NCBI RefSeq assembly: GCF_003751085.1
Contig: NZ_RJJY01000001.1
Coordinates: 3,348,001 to 3,412,000 of the forward strand
Length of the DNA: 64,000 nucleotides
From: Micromonospora sp. Llam0
Lineage (GTDB): Bacteria > Actinomycetota > Actinomycetes > Mycobacteriales > Micromonosporaceae
Direction: 5' to 3'
Positions 28,289-36,964 of the stretch are shown here, in pieces. Position 1 is the stretch's first letter, and every line of letters starts with the position of its first letter. Made by a program: the position numbers and the translations under genes. The notes under the pieces were generated by a model. That model was not told the origin of the DNA. It saw only the letters and a list, made by a program, of their open reading frames with translations, and searched no databases.

Positions 28289-29201
28289 CCGGATCCGCAG
28301 CGGCGGCCGGACCGGCCGCCGCTGCGACCTCCGACGCCGTATCGGGGAAGGCGTGCGGGATGCGTTCCAGGACGCCGCCGGCGAAGACGTCGTACAGCGG
28401 CAGTTCCCGCAGATGCACGTAGCCGATGTGGCAGTCGCACGAGACCAGTGGGCAGGGGCGCGGGCGCAGTGCGGCCCGGTAGGAGCCGTCGTAGAGGTTG
28501 CCCAGCGGTTCGGCGACGAAGTGGCACCGGCGTACCGTGCCGGACCCGTCGACCGAGACCACCGACTCCCCGGTGCGGCACGACCGCCCGGCCGACGGAT
28601 GCGGGTGCACGCTGTAGTCGAACAGCGGGTCGAGCTCGGTCCACGCCCCCTGCTGGGCGGCGTCGTAGCGGTGCCCGTCGGCGGCGTTGACCCACAAATA
28701 GACCTCGGCCGGCAGCGCGGCCCGCAGCGACCGGGCGGCCGCCAGGTGCTCGGGCAGGCCGACAACCCCCACCGAGAACCGTACCCCGACGGTACGCAGC
28801 GTGCCGCAGCGGCGCAGGAAGACCTCCCGGTCGACCTGCCCCGGGTGGTACGTGGCCCAGAACGCCAGCCGACGACGCTGGTCGGTGTCGGCGTCGGCCA
28901 GAAAGTCGAGCCGGGCGGCCAGGTTGGTCTGGATCGCCACCCGGCCCACCTGCGGCAGCCCGGCCAGCCGCAGCAGCGCCCGCCGGTACCAGGACCTGGT
29001 CAGCGCCTCGCCCCACGGGGTGAACAGCACCGAGATCCGGTCACCGTGCGGATTACGCACGGCCCAGTCGACGAACCGGTCAAGCGCCACCCGGTCGGTG
29101 CGCAGCGCCGCCGGGTCGTCGCGGCGCTTGGCGAACGGGCAGTACGGGCAGTCGTAGTTGCAGCTGGCCAGCGGACCCCGGTAGAGGATGCTCAGGTCCA
29201 T
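28275..29201 (-). CDS. STM4011 family radical SAM protein
   Basis: The 308-residue protein has the radical-SAM cluster motif CNYDCPYC (Cys14, Cys18, Cys21), then the partial TIM-barrel. A C-terminal set of cysteines at 208, 226, 250, 255 and 257 looks like an auxiliary iron-sulfur site of SPASM/twitch type. It is the last gene of a five-gene leftward cassette and starts 5 nt after the STM4012-type gene. The family, named from Salmonella locus STM4011, has no known substrate. Auxiliary-cluster radical-SAM enzymes often modify peptides or sugars, which is only a hint here. Confidence 0.85.
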   Translation of the reverse strand: MDLSILYRGPLASCNYDCPYCPFAKRRDDPAALRTDRVALDRFVDWAVRNPHGDRISVLFTPWGEALTRSWYRRALLRLAGLPQVGRVAIQTNLAARLDFLADADTDQRRRLAFWATYHPGQVDREVFLRRCGTLRTVGVRFSVGVVGLPEHLAAARSLRAALPAEVYLWVNAADGHRYDAAQQGAWTELDPLFDYSVHPHPSAGRSCRTGESVVSVDGSGTVRRCHFVAEPLGNLYDGSYRAALRPRPCPLVSCDCHIGYVHLRELPLYDVFAGGVLERIPHAFPDTASEVAAAAGPAAAADPVSGG

Positions 29202-29206
29202 CCGGC

Positions 29207-30532
29207 TCACCGGGCCGGTAGGCCGGCCATCGCCGCCCGGACCACGGTCGAGACCAGCCACGGGCCGATCGCGTCGCTTCGGGCCAGGCCGGCCGCGGTC
29301 AGCGCCAGCCGGTCCGCCGTGACCGCCAACCAGCCCCGATCGACCAGCGTCGCCAGTTGCGGGAAGTCGTCGACGATCCGGGTGGCGAACCGCGCCGCGT
29401 ACGCCGCCTGGTCGCATCCGTCGGCGCGCAGCAGCGAGGTGATCAGCCAGCGCCGACGCTGTTCGTCGCGGTCCAGCCGGAAACCCACCTCGGCGACGTC
29501 GAAGTCGGACTCCGGCCGGCGCAGATAGTCGTCGATGATCGCCCGCACCTGCCCGACGGAGACCGCGTAGTCGAACGAGTAGTGCAGGTCGCTGGTGTAG
29601 GAGCGGGCACCGCAGCCCAGGCCGACCATCCCGTCCTCCTGGCAGGAGTATTCCGGGGCGTCGACGACCGGCAGCGACGCGCGGCGGAAGTGCCGCATCG
29701 ACAGTTGCCGGTAGCCGGCGGCGAGCAGCCGGTCGACGCCGTGCCGGTACAGCACCTGCCGTTGGGCGTCCCACTGTGGATCAGGCAGGTCGGCCGGGGC
29801 GCGGCGGGCCAGGCCGGTCAGCGGGCGGACGTAGAGCGGGTAGAGGTAGATCTCCGCCGGCTCCCAGCGCAGCGCCGCGTCGAGCGACTGCGCCCAGGTG
29901 GCGTCGGTCTGGCCGGGGATGCCGTAGATCAGGTCGATGTTCAGCTCCGGAATCGGCTGGTCCCGGATGGCTGCCAGGGCACGCTCGACCTCGACGCGAC
30001 GCTGCGGCCGGCCGGCGGCCCGCGCCTCGGCGTCGAGGAAGCTCTGCACACCGATGCTGATCCGGGTGGTGCCGCGGGCGGCGAGCACCGCCAGCCGGTC
30101 CGGCGTGGCGGTGGCCGGTGAGGTCTCCACCGCCGTCGGTACGCCCGCCGGCCGGAACCGGTCGATCAGGTCGAACATCGTCGACAGCTCGTCCGGGTCC
30201 AGGTAGGTGGGGGTGCCGCCGCCGACGGCGACCCGGGCGAACCGGGCGTCGTCGCCGAGCGCGGCGGCCACCCGGACCGCCTGGCGGCTCAGCTGGTCGA
30301 GGTAGGCGGCCACCTGCCCGGCCGGCGGGTTGGCCCGGGTGAACAGGTTGCAGAAGCCGCAGCGCATCTCGCAGAACGGCAGGTGCAGGTAGCAGAACAG
30401 GTCCGTGCGGCGCTGCCCGGACCAGACGTCGGCCAGCGCGGGGCGCGGCCGCAGCGGCCGGTACGCCGTCTTGTGCGGATACCCGTACAGATAGCCCTGG
30501 TACGGCGAGGCGTCCAGGGCCGCGACGGTCAC
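29207..30532 (-). CDS. STM4012 family radical SAM protein (HemN/HemW-like)
   Basis: The 441-residue protein has YLHLPFCEMRCGFC with Cys54, Cys58 and Cys61, followed by VGGGTPTYL and ETSPATATPDRL, the pattern of HemN/HemW-type radical-SAM enzymes, and a C-terminal HemN-like helical region. Within the five-gene cassette it is unlikely to serve heme synthesis. The GTG start overlaps the STM4013-type stop (GTGA); a long in-frame extension upstream to 31420 is antisense-like noise. The reaction is unknown. Confidence 0.86.
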   Translation of the reverse strand: MTVAALDASPYQGYLYGYPHKTAYRPLRPRPALADVWSGQRRTDLFCYLHLPFCEMRCGFCNLFTRANPPAGQVAAYLDQLSRQAVRVAAALGDDARFARVAVGGGTPTYLDPDELSTMFDLIDRFRPAGVPTAVETSPATATPDRLAVLAARGTTRISIGVQSFLDAEARAAGRPQRRVEVERALAAIRDQPIPELNIDLIYGIPGQTDATWAQSLDAALRWEPAEIYLYPLYVRPLTGLARRAPADLPDPQWDAQRQVLYRHGVDRLLAAGYRQLSMRHFRRASLPVVDAPEYSCQEDGMVGLGCGARSYTSDLHYSFDYAVSVGQVRAIIDDYLRRPESDFDVAEVGFRLDRDEQRRRWLITSLLRADGCDQAAYAARFATRIVDDFPQLATLVDRGWLAVTADRLALTAAGLARSDAIGPWLVSTVVRAAMAGLPAR

Positions 30533-31359
30533 GCCGGGTCCGGCGTCGCGGCGTCGGACCAGTCGCCGGGGGCGATCACGAAATCGGCGTACGGGACCGT
30601 CCACACCACTTCGTGGCCGACCCGGTGCCCGCTGTGCCCGTCCTCGCCGTACGCGGTGCCGTGGTCGGCGCAGATGATCGTCAGGCAGGGCCGGCCCCGG
30701 GAACTGGCCAGCGCGAACAGCCGGCCGATGTGCCGGTCGACGTACTCCAGTGCGGCGGCGTGGCTGTCCCGGTTGTCGCGTTCGGTACCCGGCAGGTAGT
30801 GCCGGTTCGGCTGGTGCATCGCGGCCACGTTGACGAACAGAAACAGCGGCTGGTCGGCGGGGACGGCCGGGACGACCTCGGCGATCCGATCCAGCTGGGC
30901 CTCGAAGCAGCCCGGCGCGGTCACCCCGAACGCCGACTCCCAGTGCGCCTCGGCGAACAGCCCCGGCAGGGTCGCACCCAACGGCGAGGACCGGTTGAAA
31001 AAGCCGACACCGCCCACACACACCGTGTGGTAGCCCTCCTTGCGCAGCGCGGTGACCAGGTCGGGTGCGTCGAAGACCCAGGTGTGCTCGTCGGTGGTGG
31101 CGCTGCCGGGGAACGCCGCGGCGAACATCCGGGGATGACGGCCCGGCTCGGCCGGAGTGGGCAGGAAGCCGGTGAAGAACGCCTGATGTGCGGCGTACGT
31201 GAAGCTGGCCGGGCTGTGCCGGCGCTGCCACTGCCCGTCCGGCAGCGCGCGGGCCAACTGCGGTGTCCGACCGGCGGCGAGTAGCTCCGCCGCCACGTCG
31301 TAGCGCAACGTGTCGAGCGTGACGAACAGCAGGTCGTGGCTGCCGATCAGGTCCTTCAT
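30529..31359 (-). CDS. STM4013/SEN3800 family hydrolase (alkaline-phosphatase/sulfatase fold)
   Basis: The 276-residue protein has metal-site motifs of the alkaline phosphatase superfamily: VTLDTLRYD (Asp16 with Thr17 as possible nucleophile), FTGFLPTPAEPG, VAAMHQPN, and ADHGTAYGEDGHSGHRVGHE with Asp232, His233, His242, His245 and His249. It is short compared with true sulfatases and has no signal peptide, so it acts in the cytoplasm. The ATG overlaps the STM4014-type stop (ATGA). It probably hydrolyses or transfers a phosphate or sulfate ester made by its partner enzymes. Confidence 0.85.
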   Translation of the reverse strand: MKDLIGSHDLLFVTLDTLRYDVAAELLAAGRTPQLARALPDGQWQRRHSPASFTYAAHQAFFTGFLPTPAEPGRHPRMFAAAFPGSATTDEHTWVFDAPDLVTALRKEGYHTVCVGGVGFFNRSSPLGATLPGLFAEAHWESAFGVTAPGCFEAQLDRIAEVVPAVPADQPLFLFVNVAAMHQPNRHYLPGTERDNRDSHAAALEYVDRHIGRLFALASSRGRPCLTIICADHGTAYGEDGHSGHRVGHEVVWTVPYADFVIAPGDWSDAATPDPA

Positions 31360-32471
31360 GCCGACCTCCCCATCGCGGCCCTGGTCCGCCAGGCGGCGAA
31401 TCGGCCGGTACGTATGGCATGCAGTTGGGCAGCGTAGCTGTCCCGCCCGGCGGCGTCGCACACCCCGGGGAGCAGATCCCCGAAGGCGTTCACCTCCGCC
31501 ACGGCGTGCCGCCGCCAGTCACTGCCGATCATCAGGTCCACTCCGACGTGCAGGCTGCCGGTGAAGCAGCGCGCCGCGCGCACGCAGTCGGCCAGCGCCG
31601 CCGCCCACCGGCGCGGGCCGAACGCCGCCCGCACCGCCGCCGGGTCACCACGCCGGTTGCCCAGGTGCAGGTTGGTCAGCGGGCCGTCGCTGCTGCGCCC
31701 CACGACGTGGCCCGGCTCACCGGCGATCACCAGCACCCGCACGTCGACGACCCGGCCAAGCAGGCCGGCCTTCGGGAACCAGCGCTGCACCAGCAACCCG
31801 TCCGGCGCCAACCGGTCCACGATAGAGGCAACCTCCCGCTCGGTACGGTAGGTGCGCACCCGCAACGAGTTGAACAGCCGCCCGTCGCCGGCCAGCTCGA
31901 CCGAGGTGACCGCCTGCACCCGCCGGCCGTGCACGTGCAGGGCGAGCACCCCGGACGCCGACGACCCGTGCACCGGCTTGACGAAGACCCGGGCCCAGCC
32001 GACGTCGGACAGAGCGGTACGCAGCTGCGCCCAGTCACCGGGCACGGTGTCCAGGATGGCCGGTTGCGCCACCCGGGCGGCGGCCAGCCGCCGATGCCCG
32101 GCACGTTTGTCGAACAGTACGGCGATGTCGGCCGGGTCGTTGAGCAGGGTCGCGCCGGCCCGCCGGGCGGCGGCGGTGAGCCGGCCCAGGGCGGTACGCA
32201 GTCCGGCGTACCAGGCGGCGCCGCCGCTGATCTCGCCGTGGTCGAGTGGCCGGCCGGCGCCGCGCAGCAGCCGGTCCACCTCGGAGTCCTCGCCCGGCGA
32301 GTCGATCCGTACCGTCGCCCCGCCGGGCAGGGCGACCTCCTCCCCGGCGGCGAGTTCCCGCCAGGGCAGCACCCGAACCCGCAGGCCAGCGGCGTGCGCG
32401 GCGGTGCGGAACGCCCCGACCCGCCGGTTGCCCGGGTTGCCGACCACGACCAGCGGCGTGGTGTGGCTCAT
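31356..32471 (-). CDS. STM4014 family protein, ATP-grasp-like
   Basis: The 371-residue protein has an N-terminal Rossmann-like part (VVVGNPGNRRVGAFR) and an ATP-grasp-like C-terminal part with VFVKPVHGSSASGV (ATP-binding lysine and small-residue loop) and VAEVNAFGDLLPG (metal-binding Glu and Asn). ATP-grasp enzymes join a carboxylate to an amine or thiol. Second gene of the cassette, 20 bp after the STM4015-type gene and overlapping the next by 4 nt. Substrates are unknown. Confidence 0.83.
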   Translation of the reverse strand: MSHTTPLVVVGNPGNRRVGAFRTAAHAAGLRVRVLPWRELAAGEEVALPGGATVRIDSPGEDSEVDRLLRGAGRPLDHGEISGGAAWYAGLRTALGRLTAAARRAGATLLNDPADIAVLFDKRAGHRRLAAARVAQPAILDTVPGDWAQLRTALSDVGWARVFVKPVHGSSASGVLALHVHGRRVQAVTSVELAGDGRLFNSLRVRTYRTEREVASIVDRLAPDGLLVQRWFPKAGLLGRVVDVRVLVIAGEPGHVVGRSSDGPLTNLHLGNRRGDPAAVRAAFGPRRWAAALADCVRAARCFTGSLHVGVDLMIGSDWRRHAVAEVNAFGDLLPGVCDAAGRDSYAAQLHAIRTGRFAAWRTRAAMGRSA

Positions 32472-32491
32472 CGGGTGAGGTTAACAACCGG

Positions 32492-33412
32492 TCATTCGCC
32501 GACCGAGACGTACCGCCCCCGGTGCGGGTCGACCTGCTGCTGGTCGCTCAGGTCGACGTCGACGCCGGGCAGCGCGGCCGGCAACCGGACCATCATCGCG
32601 TCGGACAGGTAGTGCCGGTGCAGGTCGAGACGGCGCAGGTGGGTCAGCGGCTGCCCGGCGAGCAGGGCGGTGGCCCCGTCGTCGCCGAGGGTGCCCAACG
32701 ACAGGTCGATGGTTTCCAGGCGGGGCACCACCGCCGCGGCGGTCAGCGCGGCGGCGACCGCGTCGGCGATCTCGGCGTTGCGCAACCCGAGGGTACGCAG
32801 CGCGGGCAGCCGGGTGCCGTCGAGGATCGGCGCCAGGTCGTCCACTGAGGTGTCACCTTCGTAGTCGGGGGTGCCCAGCCACAGTTCCAGATGGGTGCAG
32901 GCCGGCAGGTCGCTGGCGGCCACGGCGCGGGTGAGGGCGGCCGGCAGCCCGCCGGACTCGATGGCGAACTCCCGCAGCCCGGTGTGCCGGACCGGCTGCA
33001 ACAGCAGCGACATCGCACCGCGTACCCGCAGCACCTGCAGCGCCGGGTAGGCGGCCAGCAGCGGGGTGACGTCGGGTTGCAGGATCCAGGAGATCTCGCA
33101 CTCGTCGAAGGTCATCTCGCCGAGAAAGACGGCCCGCAGGCTGGTCAGCCGGGGTGCGGCGTCGACCAGCAGCTCCAGCGGGAACGCGACGTCCCACGGT
33201 TCGCCCCAGTCGCCGGTCACCAGCGCCTCGACGCTCGCCGGGTCGACGGTGTCCAGCCAGGTGGCGAAGAGCTGGGCGAATTCGACCTCGTCCTCCTCCG
33301 ACGCGCTGAGTCGCCAGGCGACCGGGGAGCCGGTGTGCTGCGCCGCCGTCTGCGGGTCGAAGTCGACCACCGGCAGTCCGGCGAAGTGGGTGATGTGCTC
33401 GTTGATGGTCAT
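32492..33412 (-). CDS. STM4015 family protein (leucine-rich-repeat-like)
   Basis: The 306-residue protein is acidic and has an irregular leucine-rich-repeat-like C-terminal two-thirds (units such as LPALRTLGLRN, VPRLETIDLSLG, LTHLRRLDLHRHYLSD). The N-terminus begins MTINEHITHFAGLPV. It is the first gene of the five-gene cassette, with GGAG 8 nt before the ATG. A reverse-strand -10-like TATCGT lies at 33458-33453. LRR-like proteins usually bind partners, so it may be a scaffold or substrate-recognition part (inference). Confidence 0.84.
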   Translation of the reverse strand: MTINEHITHFAGLPVVDFDPQTAAQHTGSPVAWRLSASEEDEVEFAQLFATWLDTVDPASVEALVTGDWGEPWDVAFPLELLVDAAPRLTSLRAVFLGEMTFDECEISWILQPDVTPLLAAYPALQVLRVRGAMSLLLQPVRHTGLREFAIESGGLPAALTRAVAASDLPACTHLELWLGTPDYEGDTSVDDLAPILDGTRLPALRTLGLRNAEIADAVAAALTAAAVVPRLETIDLSLGTLGDDGATALLAGQPLTHLRRLDLHRHYLSDAMMVRLPAALPGVDVDLSDQQQVDPHRGRYVSVGE

Positions 33413-33493
33413 CGACGGTGCTCCGGGGAGGGCGTGGGGCTGCGGACCCGGCACGATAGCAACCCGGTGCGACGCCGCGCTGCCCGTCGCGCC

Positions 33494-34261
33494 CTACTGC
33501 GGCGACCGCAGTTCACTTGATTGCCCGGAGTCGGCCATTGCTGGAAGGGCGGCGGCGATGCAGTCGAGAACCCCCTGAAGTCCGTCTCGGAACTGGTCGT
33601 CGCGGCTCAGGTGTGGCTGACGCGCCTGCGTTACGATCTTGGTGAAGATCGGGTACTCGCCACTTTTCACCAGCTGGTCGACGTACGGGTGGCTCCGCGC
33701 CATCCACTCCGACTCACTGAGCCCGCTGCGGCGCAGCTCCTTGGCTGAGCCGATCTCCTCGCGGACGGTGCCCTCGATGTAGCCGCTCAGCATGGCTATG
33801 AGGCCGAGGTTCTCGTCGATGGGGATGACGTCATCGAGCACGCCCATCAGCCGTTCGATCAGGAACAGCTGGTTAGGGCCGAAGCTGGGCAGTGACCGCT
33901 GCACGGTGGCCATCCAGGGATGCCTCAGCCACATGGCCCGAAGCCCGTCGGCGTAGCGCGTCAGGTCCGTGCGCCAGTCGCCCGAAGGCATCCCCGCGAC
34001 GTCGATCTCGCCCGTCACCTGGTCGGCCATGAGATCGACAAGATTGTCGCGACTCGGGACGTACCGGTAGAGGGACATCGCACCGGCGCCGATCTCGGCG
34101 GCGATCCGTCGCATGGTGGCGGCCTCCAGCCCTTCGGCGTCGGCGATCCGGATCGCCGCCTCGGTGATCTGCGCACGGCTGTAGCCCGGTTTCGGCCCGT
34201 AGGCCGGGCGCTCGGGTCGCATCAAGATGTTCACGTACTCGCCGTCGGTCACCGTATCCAC
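33494..34261 (-). CDS. TetR family regulator with tetracycline-repressor-type C-terminus
   Basis: The 255-residue protein has an N-terminal helix-turn-helix (residues about 30-75, with ATMRRIAAEIGAGAMSLYRYV as recognition region) and a C-terminal ligand-binding domain of the TetR_C_1 kind. It is divergent, 43 bp away, from a DrrAB-type ABC drug transporter, so it probably represses that transporter and responds to its substrate. Two 18-bp repeats in that gap are the likely operators. Confidence 0.9.
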   Translation of the reverse strand: MDTVTDGEYVNILMRPERPAYGPKPGYSRAQITEAAIRIADAEGLEAATMRRIAAEIGAGAMSLYRYVPSRDNLVDLMADQVTGEIDVAGMPSGDWRTDLTRYADGLRAMWLRHPWMATVQRSLPSFGPNQLFLIERLMGVLDDVIPIDENLGLIAMLSGYIEGTVREEIGSAKELRRSGLSESEWMARSHPYVDQLVKSGEYPIFTKIVTQARQPHLSRDDQFRDGLQGVLDCIAAALPAMADSGQSSELRSPQ

Positions 34262-34270
34262 CCTCTCGTT

Positions 34271-34328
34271 GCGTACATAGTACCCAGTCTTTTAGAGTGG
34301 CACCATGACCGCGTACAACGTACCCAGT
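34271..34328. promoter_or_regulatory. Two near-identical 18-bp operator-like repeats over the ABC-transporter start
   Basis: GCGTACATAGTACCCAGT at 34271-34288 and GCGTACAACGTACCCAGT at 34311-34328 differ at two positions and are 40 bp apart, start to start, about four helical turns. A promoter TTGCGT-N18-TAGAGT (34269-34298) is overlapped by the first copy; the ATG at 34305 lies 6 nt after the -10, so the transcript should be leaderless. The divergent TetR protein is the natural binder. Confidence 0.65.
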
Positions 34329-35212
34329 AAGGCGACAGGGACGGATCCGATCGTTGTCGCCGACGGGCTGCGCAAGTCCTTCGGCACCGTCCCTGCGCTG
34401 CGAGGTCTGAACCTGAGCATTCCGAGGGGAACGGTGTGCGGCGTGCTAGGGCCCAACGGGGCAGGGAAGACGTCGTCCGCGAGGCCGGCAGGGTACGCGA
34501 GCGGATCGGGCTCGCAGGCCAGTACGCCGCCGTGGACGAGAAGCTCACCGGCCGTGGCAACCTGCGCATGTTCGGACGCCTCTACCGCCTGTCCCGCCGC
34601 GAGGCGCACCGGCGGGCCGACGAACTGCTCGACCGCTTCGACCTGACGCACGCCGCCGACCGCCCGGTCGCCGGCTACTCCGGTGGCATGCGCCGCCGGC
34701 TGGACCTGACCACCAGCATCATCCTGCGCCCCGAGGTGCTCTTCCTGGACGAACCGACCACCGGCCTGGACCCACATAGCCGCGTCGAGATCTGGGACAG
34801 CATCCGCGAGCTGGTGGCCGAAGGCACCACCGTGCTGCTCACCACGCAGTACCTGGACGAGGCCGATCAGCTGGCCGACGACATCGCCGTCATCGACCAC
34901 GGACAGGTGATCGCCACCGGCACGCCGGACGAGCTGAAGGCCACAATCGGGGACCGCCTCGACGTCACCGTCGAAGACCCCGCCGCGTTACCTGCGGCGG
35001 CGACGGTTCTGACCATCCTGACCGGCGCCGAAACCACGACGGCCGGAGTCGACCGGCTCAGCGTCGCACTGCCCGCCACCGGCCTGCGCCTCGCCGACAT
35101 CGTGCGCGAGCTCGACCACGCCGGAGTCGCCGCCGCCGACGTGAGCCTGCGCCGCCCCACCCTCGACGAGGTGTTCCTGCGCCTCACCGACCACACGGAG
35201 CCCGTCCGATGA
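34305..35212 (+). pseudogene. Daunorubicin-resistance-type ABC transporter ATPase (DrrA-like), disrupted by a deletion
   Basis: The gene starts in one frame (34305: a normal N-terminus, then Walker A GPNGAGKT, ending near 34475) and continues in another (from about 34473: DVVREAGRVRERIGLAGQYAAVDEKLTG, signature YSGGMRRRLDL, Walker [13 protein letters not shown], to 35212). Intact homologs have about 23 residues between GKT and DVVRE. These are missing, and the frames meet at a shared GACG, which suggests a deletion of about 70 nt (3n+1) between short repeats. The protein would be truncated after Walker A. A sequencing or assembly error cannot be excluded. The permease gene after it is intact. 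Confidence 0.82.
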
Positions 35213-36027
35213 CCGCCACCAGCACACCACTGGGTCGCCTGGGCTGGACGCTCACCGACGGACTGACCCTGATCGGCCGCGAGCTCGCACGGCTACGGCA
35301 GGAGCCCGGCCAGATCATCGCGGCGCTGGTCTTCCCCGCCGTCATGGTGGTGCTGTTCGGCTACGTCTTCGGCAGCGCGATCCAGGTGCCGGGTAGCGGT
35401 GACTACCGCGAGTACCTCATGCCCGGCCTGTTCGCGATGGTGACCTTCTCCGCATGGCTGGGGGTCATGACGCGCACGGCCAGCGACGCCACCCGCGGCG
35501 TGATGGACCGATTCCGCTCCATGCCGATGGCACGCCTGGCAGTGCCGTTCGGACAGACCGGCGCCGACCTGCTGACCGGCCTGTTGATGCTGACCATCAT
35601 GGTAGGTGCGGGACTGCTGGTGGGCTGGCAGCCCCACCGTGGCCTGATCCCCACGATTCAGGCGTTCCTGCTGATGATCGTGCTGCGGTACGCGCTGAGC
35701 TGGGTCGGCGTCTATGTGGGCCTGGCGGTCAAGAACGACCAGGCCGCCGACGCGATGGTGCCGCTTGGCCTGCCGTTCACGATGCTGTCGAACGCGTTCG
35801 TCCCGACCGACGGCATGCCGGGCTGGTTGCGCTTCCTGGCGGACTGGAACCCGGTGAGCGCGCTCACCGCCGCCTCCCGGGAGCTGTTCGGCAATCCGGG
35901 CGCCCCCTCGGGAAACGCGGCCTGGCCACTCGCGCATCCGGTGACCACCGTCCTGCTCTGGACGGCCGCCCTGCTGGTGACCTTCGTCCCGCTGTCGTTG
36001 CGCGCCTTCACGCGCCGAGGACGTTGA
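35209..36027 (+). CDS. ABC-2 type transporter permease (DrrB-like)
   Basis: The 272-residue protein has six membrane segments and the ABC-2 motif around YREYLMPGLFAMVTF and NAFVPTDGMPGWLRFLADWNPVSALTAASRELFGNP. It is the partner of the upstream DrrA-like ATPase, whose stop overlaps this start (ATGA). With that ATPase broken, the exporter is probably inactive unless another ATPase substitutes. Export of an antibiotic or similar hydrophobic compound is inferred from family and TetR control. Confidence 0.9.
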   Translation: MTATSTPLGRLGWTLTDGLTLIGRELARLRQEPGQIIAALVFPAVMVVLFGYVFGSAIQVPGSGDYREYLMPGLFAMVTFSAWLGVMTRTASDATRGVMDRFRSMPMARLAVPFGQTGADLLTGLLMLTIMVGAGLLVGWQPHRGLIPTIQAFLLMIVLRYALSWVGVYVGLAVKNDQAADAMVPLGLPFTMLSNAFVPTDGMPGWLRFLADWNPVSALTAASRELFGNPGAPSGNAAWPLAHPVTTVLLWTAALLVTFVPLSLRAFTRRGR

Positions 36028-36073
36028 AGGCTCCTGGTTTCCTTATTCTTCTGACGCCAGGCGGGGCGGCTCG

Positions 36074-36964
36074 TCAGAGTGCGCCCAGCGGCGGTGCCAG
36101 CGGGCCGGCGGCCCGCTGCCGGAGCAGACGCCCGGCCTCGATCAGCAGGTCGACGAGGCTCACCGCGACGATGACGGCGACCCAGAACTTGGCTGTACGG
36201 TCGGCTTCCGGGCTCAGGTAGACCGGTCCGGCGAACAGCACCCAGGTCAGCACGGCGCAGATGGCCAGTCCGAGGAGCACTCCGGCGGTACGGGTGACCG
36301 GCCGCCACCGGCCGTGGATGGTGACCAGGAGGTGGTGCACCAGTGTGGCGATCAGCAGGGCGAGCACGAGTGGGCCACGGAGCTGGGCGAACTCACGGTC
36401 GAAGGTGAGGGCCTGCACGGCCTGCGGCGCGGCCCCGAGCTGATCCAGCAGCCAGGCCGCGTTGACCAGCACGACCGTACCGGCGACGTAGAAGGCGAAG
36501 GCGGCGATCCGGCCGGACCGGACGACGAAGCCGGCGGCCGACCTGCGCGGCCGCCAGGCGAAGCGGTCCGGCCACCGACGCCGCGCCCAGCCGGCGAGGC
36601 CGAACGCCACGACGAGGAACCCGGGCCACCAGAATGCCGGCAGCCCGTACGTCCAGTACCAGTCAACGACGTCGGTCGCGGCGGCCACGCCGAGCAGCCA
36701 GATCACCAGCACACCGGCGACGCTGAGCCGGACGAAGCGGCGGGTGTCGGCCGGGTCGACGGCGATCGGCGGCTGCCCGTACCGGGCCGCCACCTCGGCG
36801 GGGCGGCCGAAGGCCCGCAGCCGGGCCACCGGATCGTCGCTGTCGGCCAGTTCGTCGCGCAACAACGTCGTCAGTTCGAGAGCCACGTCCCTACGCTGTC
36901 GGCGGGGCAGCAACCGCGCCACGTCGGCGACGTACGCATCGATCAGTTCCTCGGTGGTCAGCAT
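36074..36964 (-). CDS. HAAS signaling domain membrane protein
   Basis: The 296-residue protein starts with an alpha-helical domain (LTTEELIDAYVADVARLLPRR to about residue 65) typical of HAAS/DUF1700 proteins, followed by about six membrane helices. Such proteins are typically paired with a PadR regulator; here the ATG directly follows the PadR stop (TAG ATG), so they are coupled. The pair is thought to link membrane or envelope state to transcription. The exact role is unknown. Confidence 0.82.
   Translation of the reverse strand: MLTTEELIDAYVADVARLLPRRQRRDVALELTTLLRDELADSDDPVARLRAFGRPAEVAARYGQPPIAVDPADTRRFVRLSVAGVLVIWLLGVAAATDVVDWYWTYGLPAFWWPGFLVVAFGLAGWARRRWPDRFAWRPRRSAAGFVVRSGRIAAFAFYVAGTVVLVNAAWLLDQLGAAPQAVQALTFDREFAQLRGPLVLALLIATLVHHLLVTIHGRWRPVTRTAGVLLGLAICAVLTWVLFAGPVYLSPEADRTAKFWVAVIVAVSLVDLLIEAGRLLRQRAAGPLAPPLGAL

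Noticed and set aside
30533..31420. N-terminal extension of the STM4012-type gene
   Set aside because: It overlaps the STM4013-type gene in another frame; the GTG at 30532 with GTGA overlap is the natural start.
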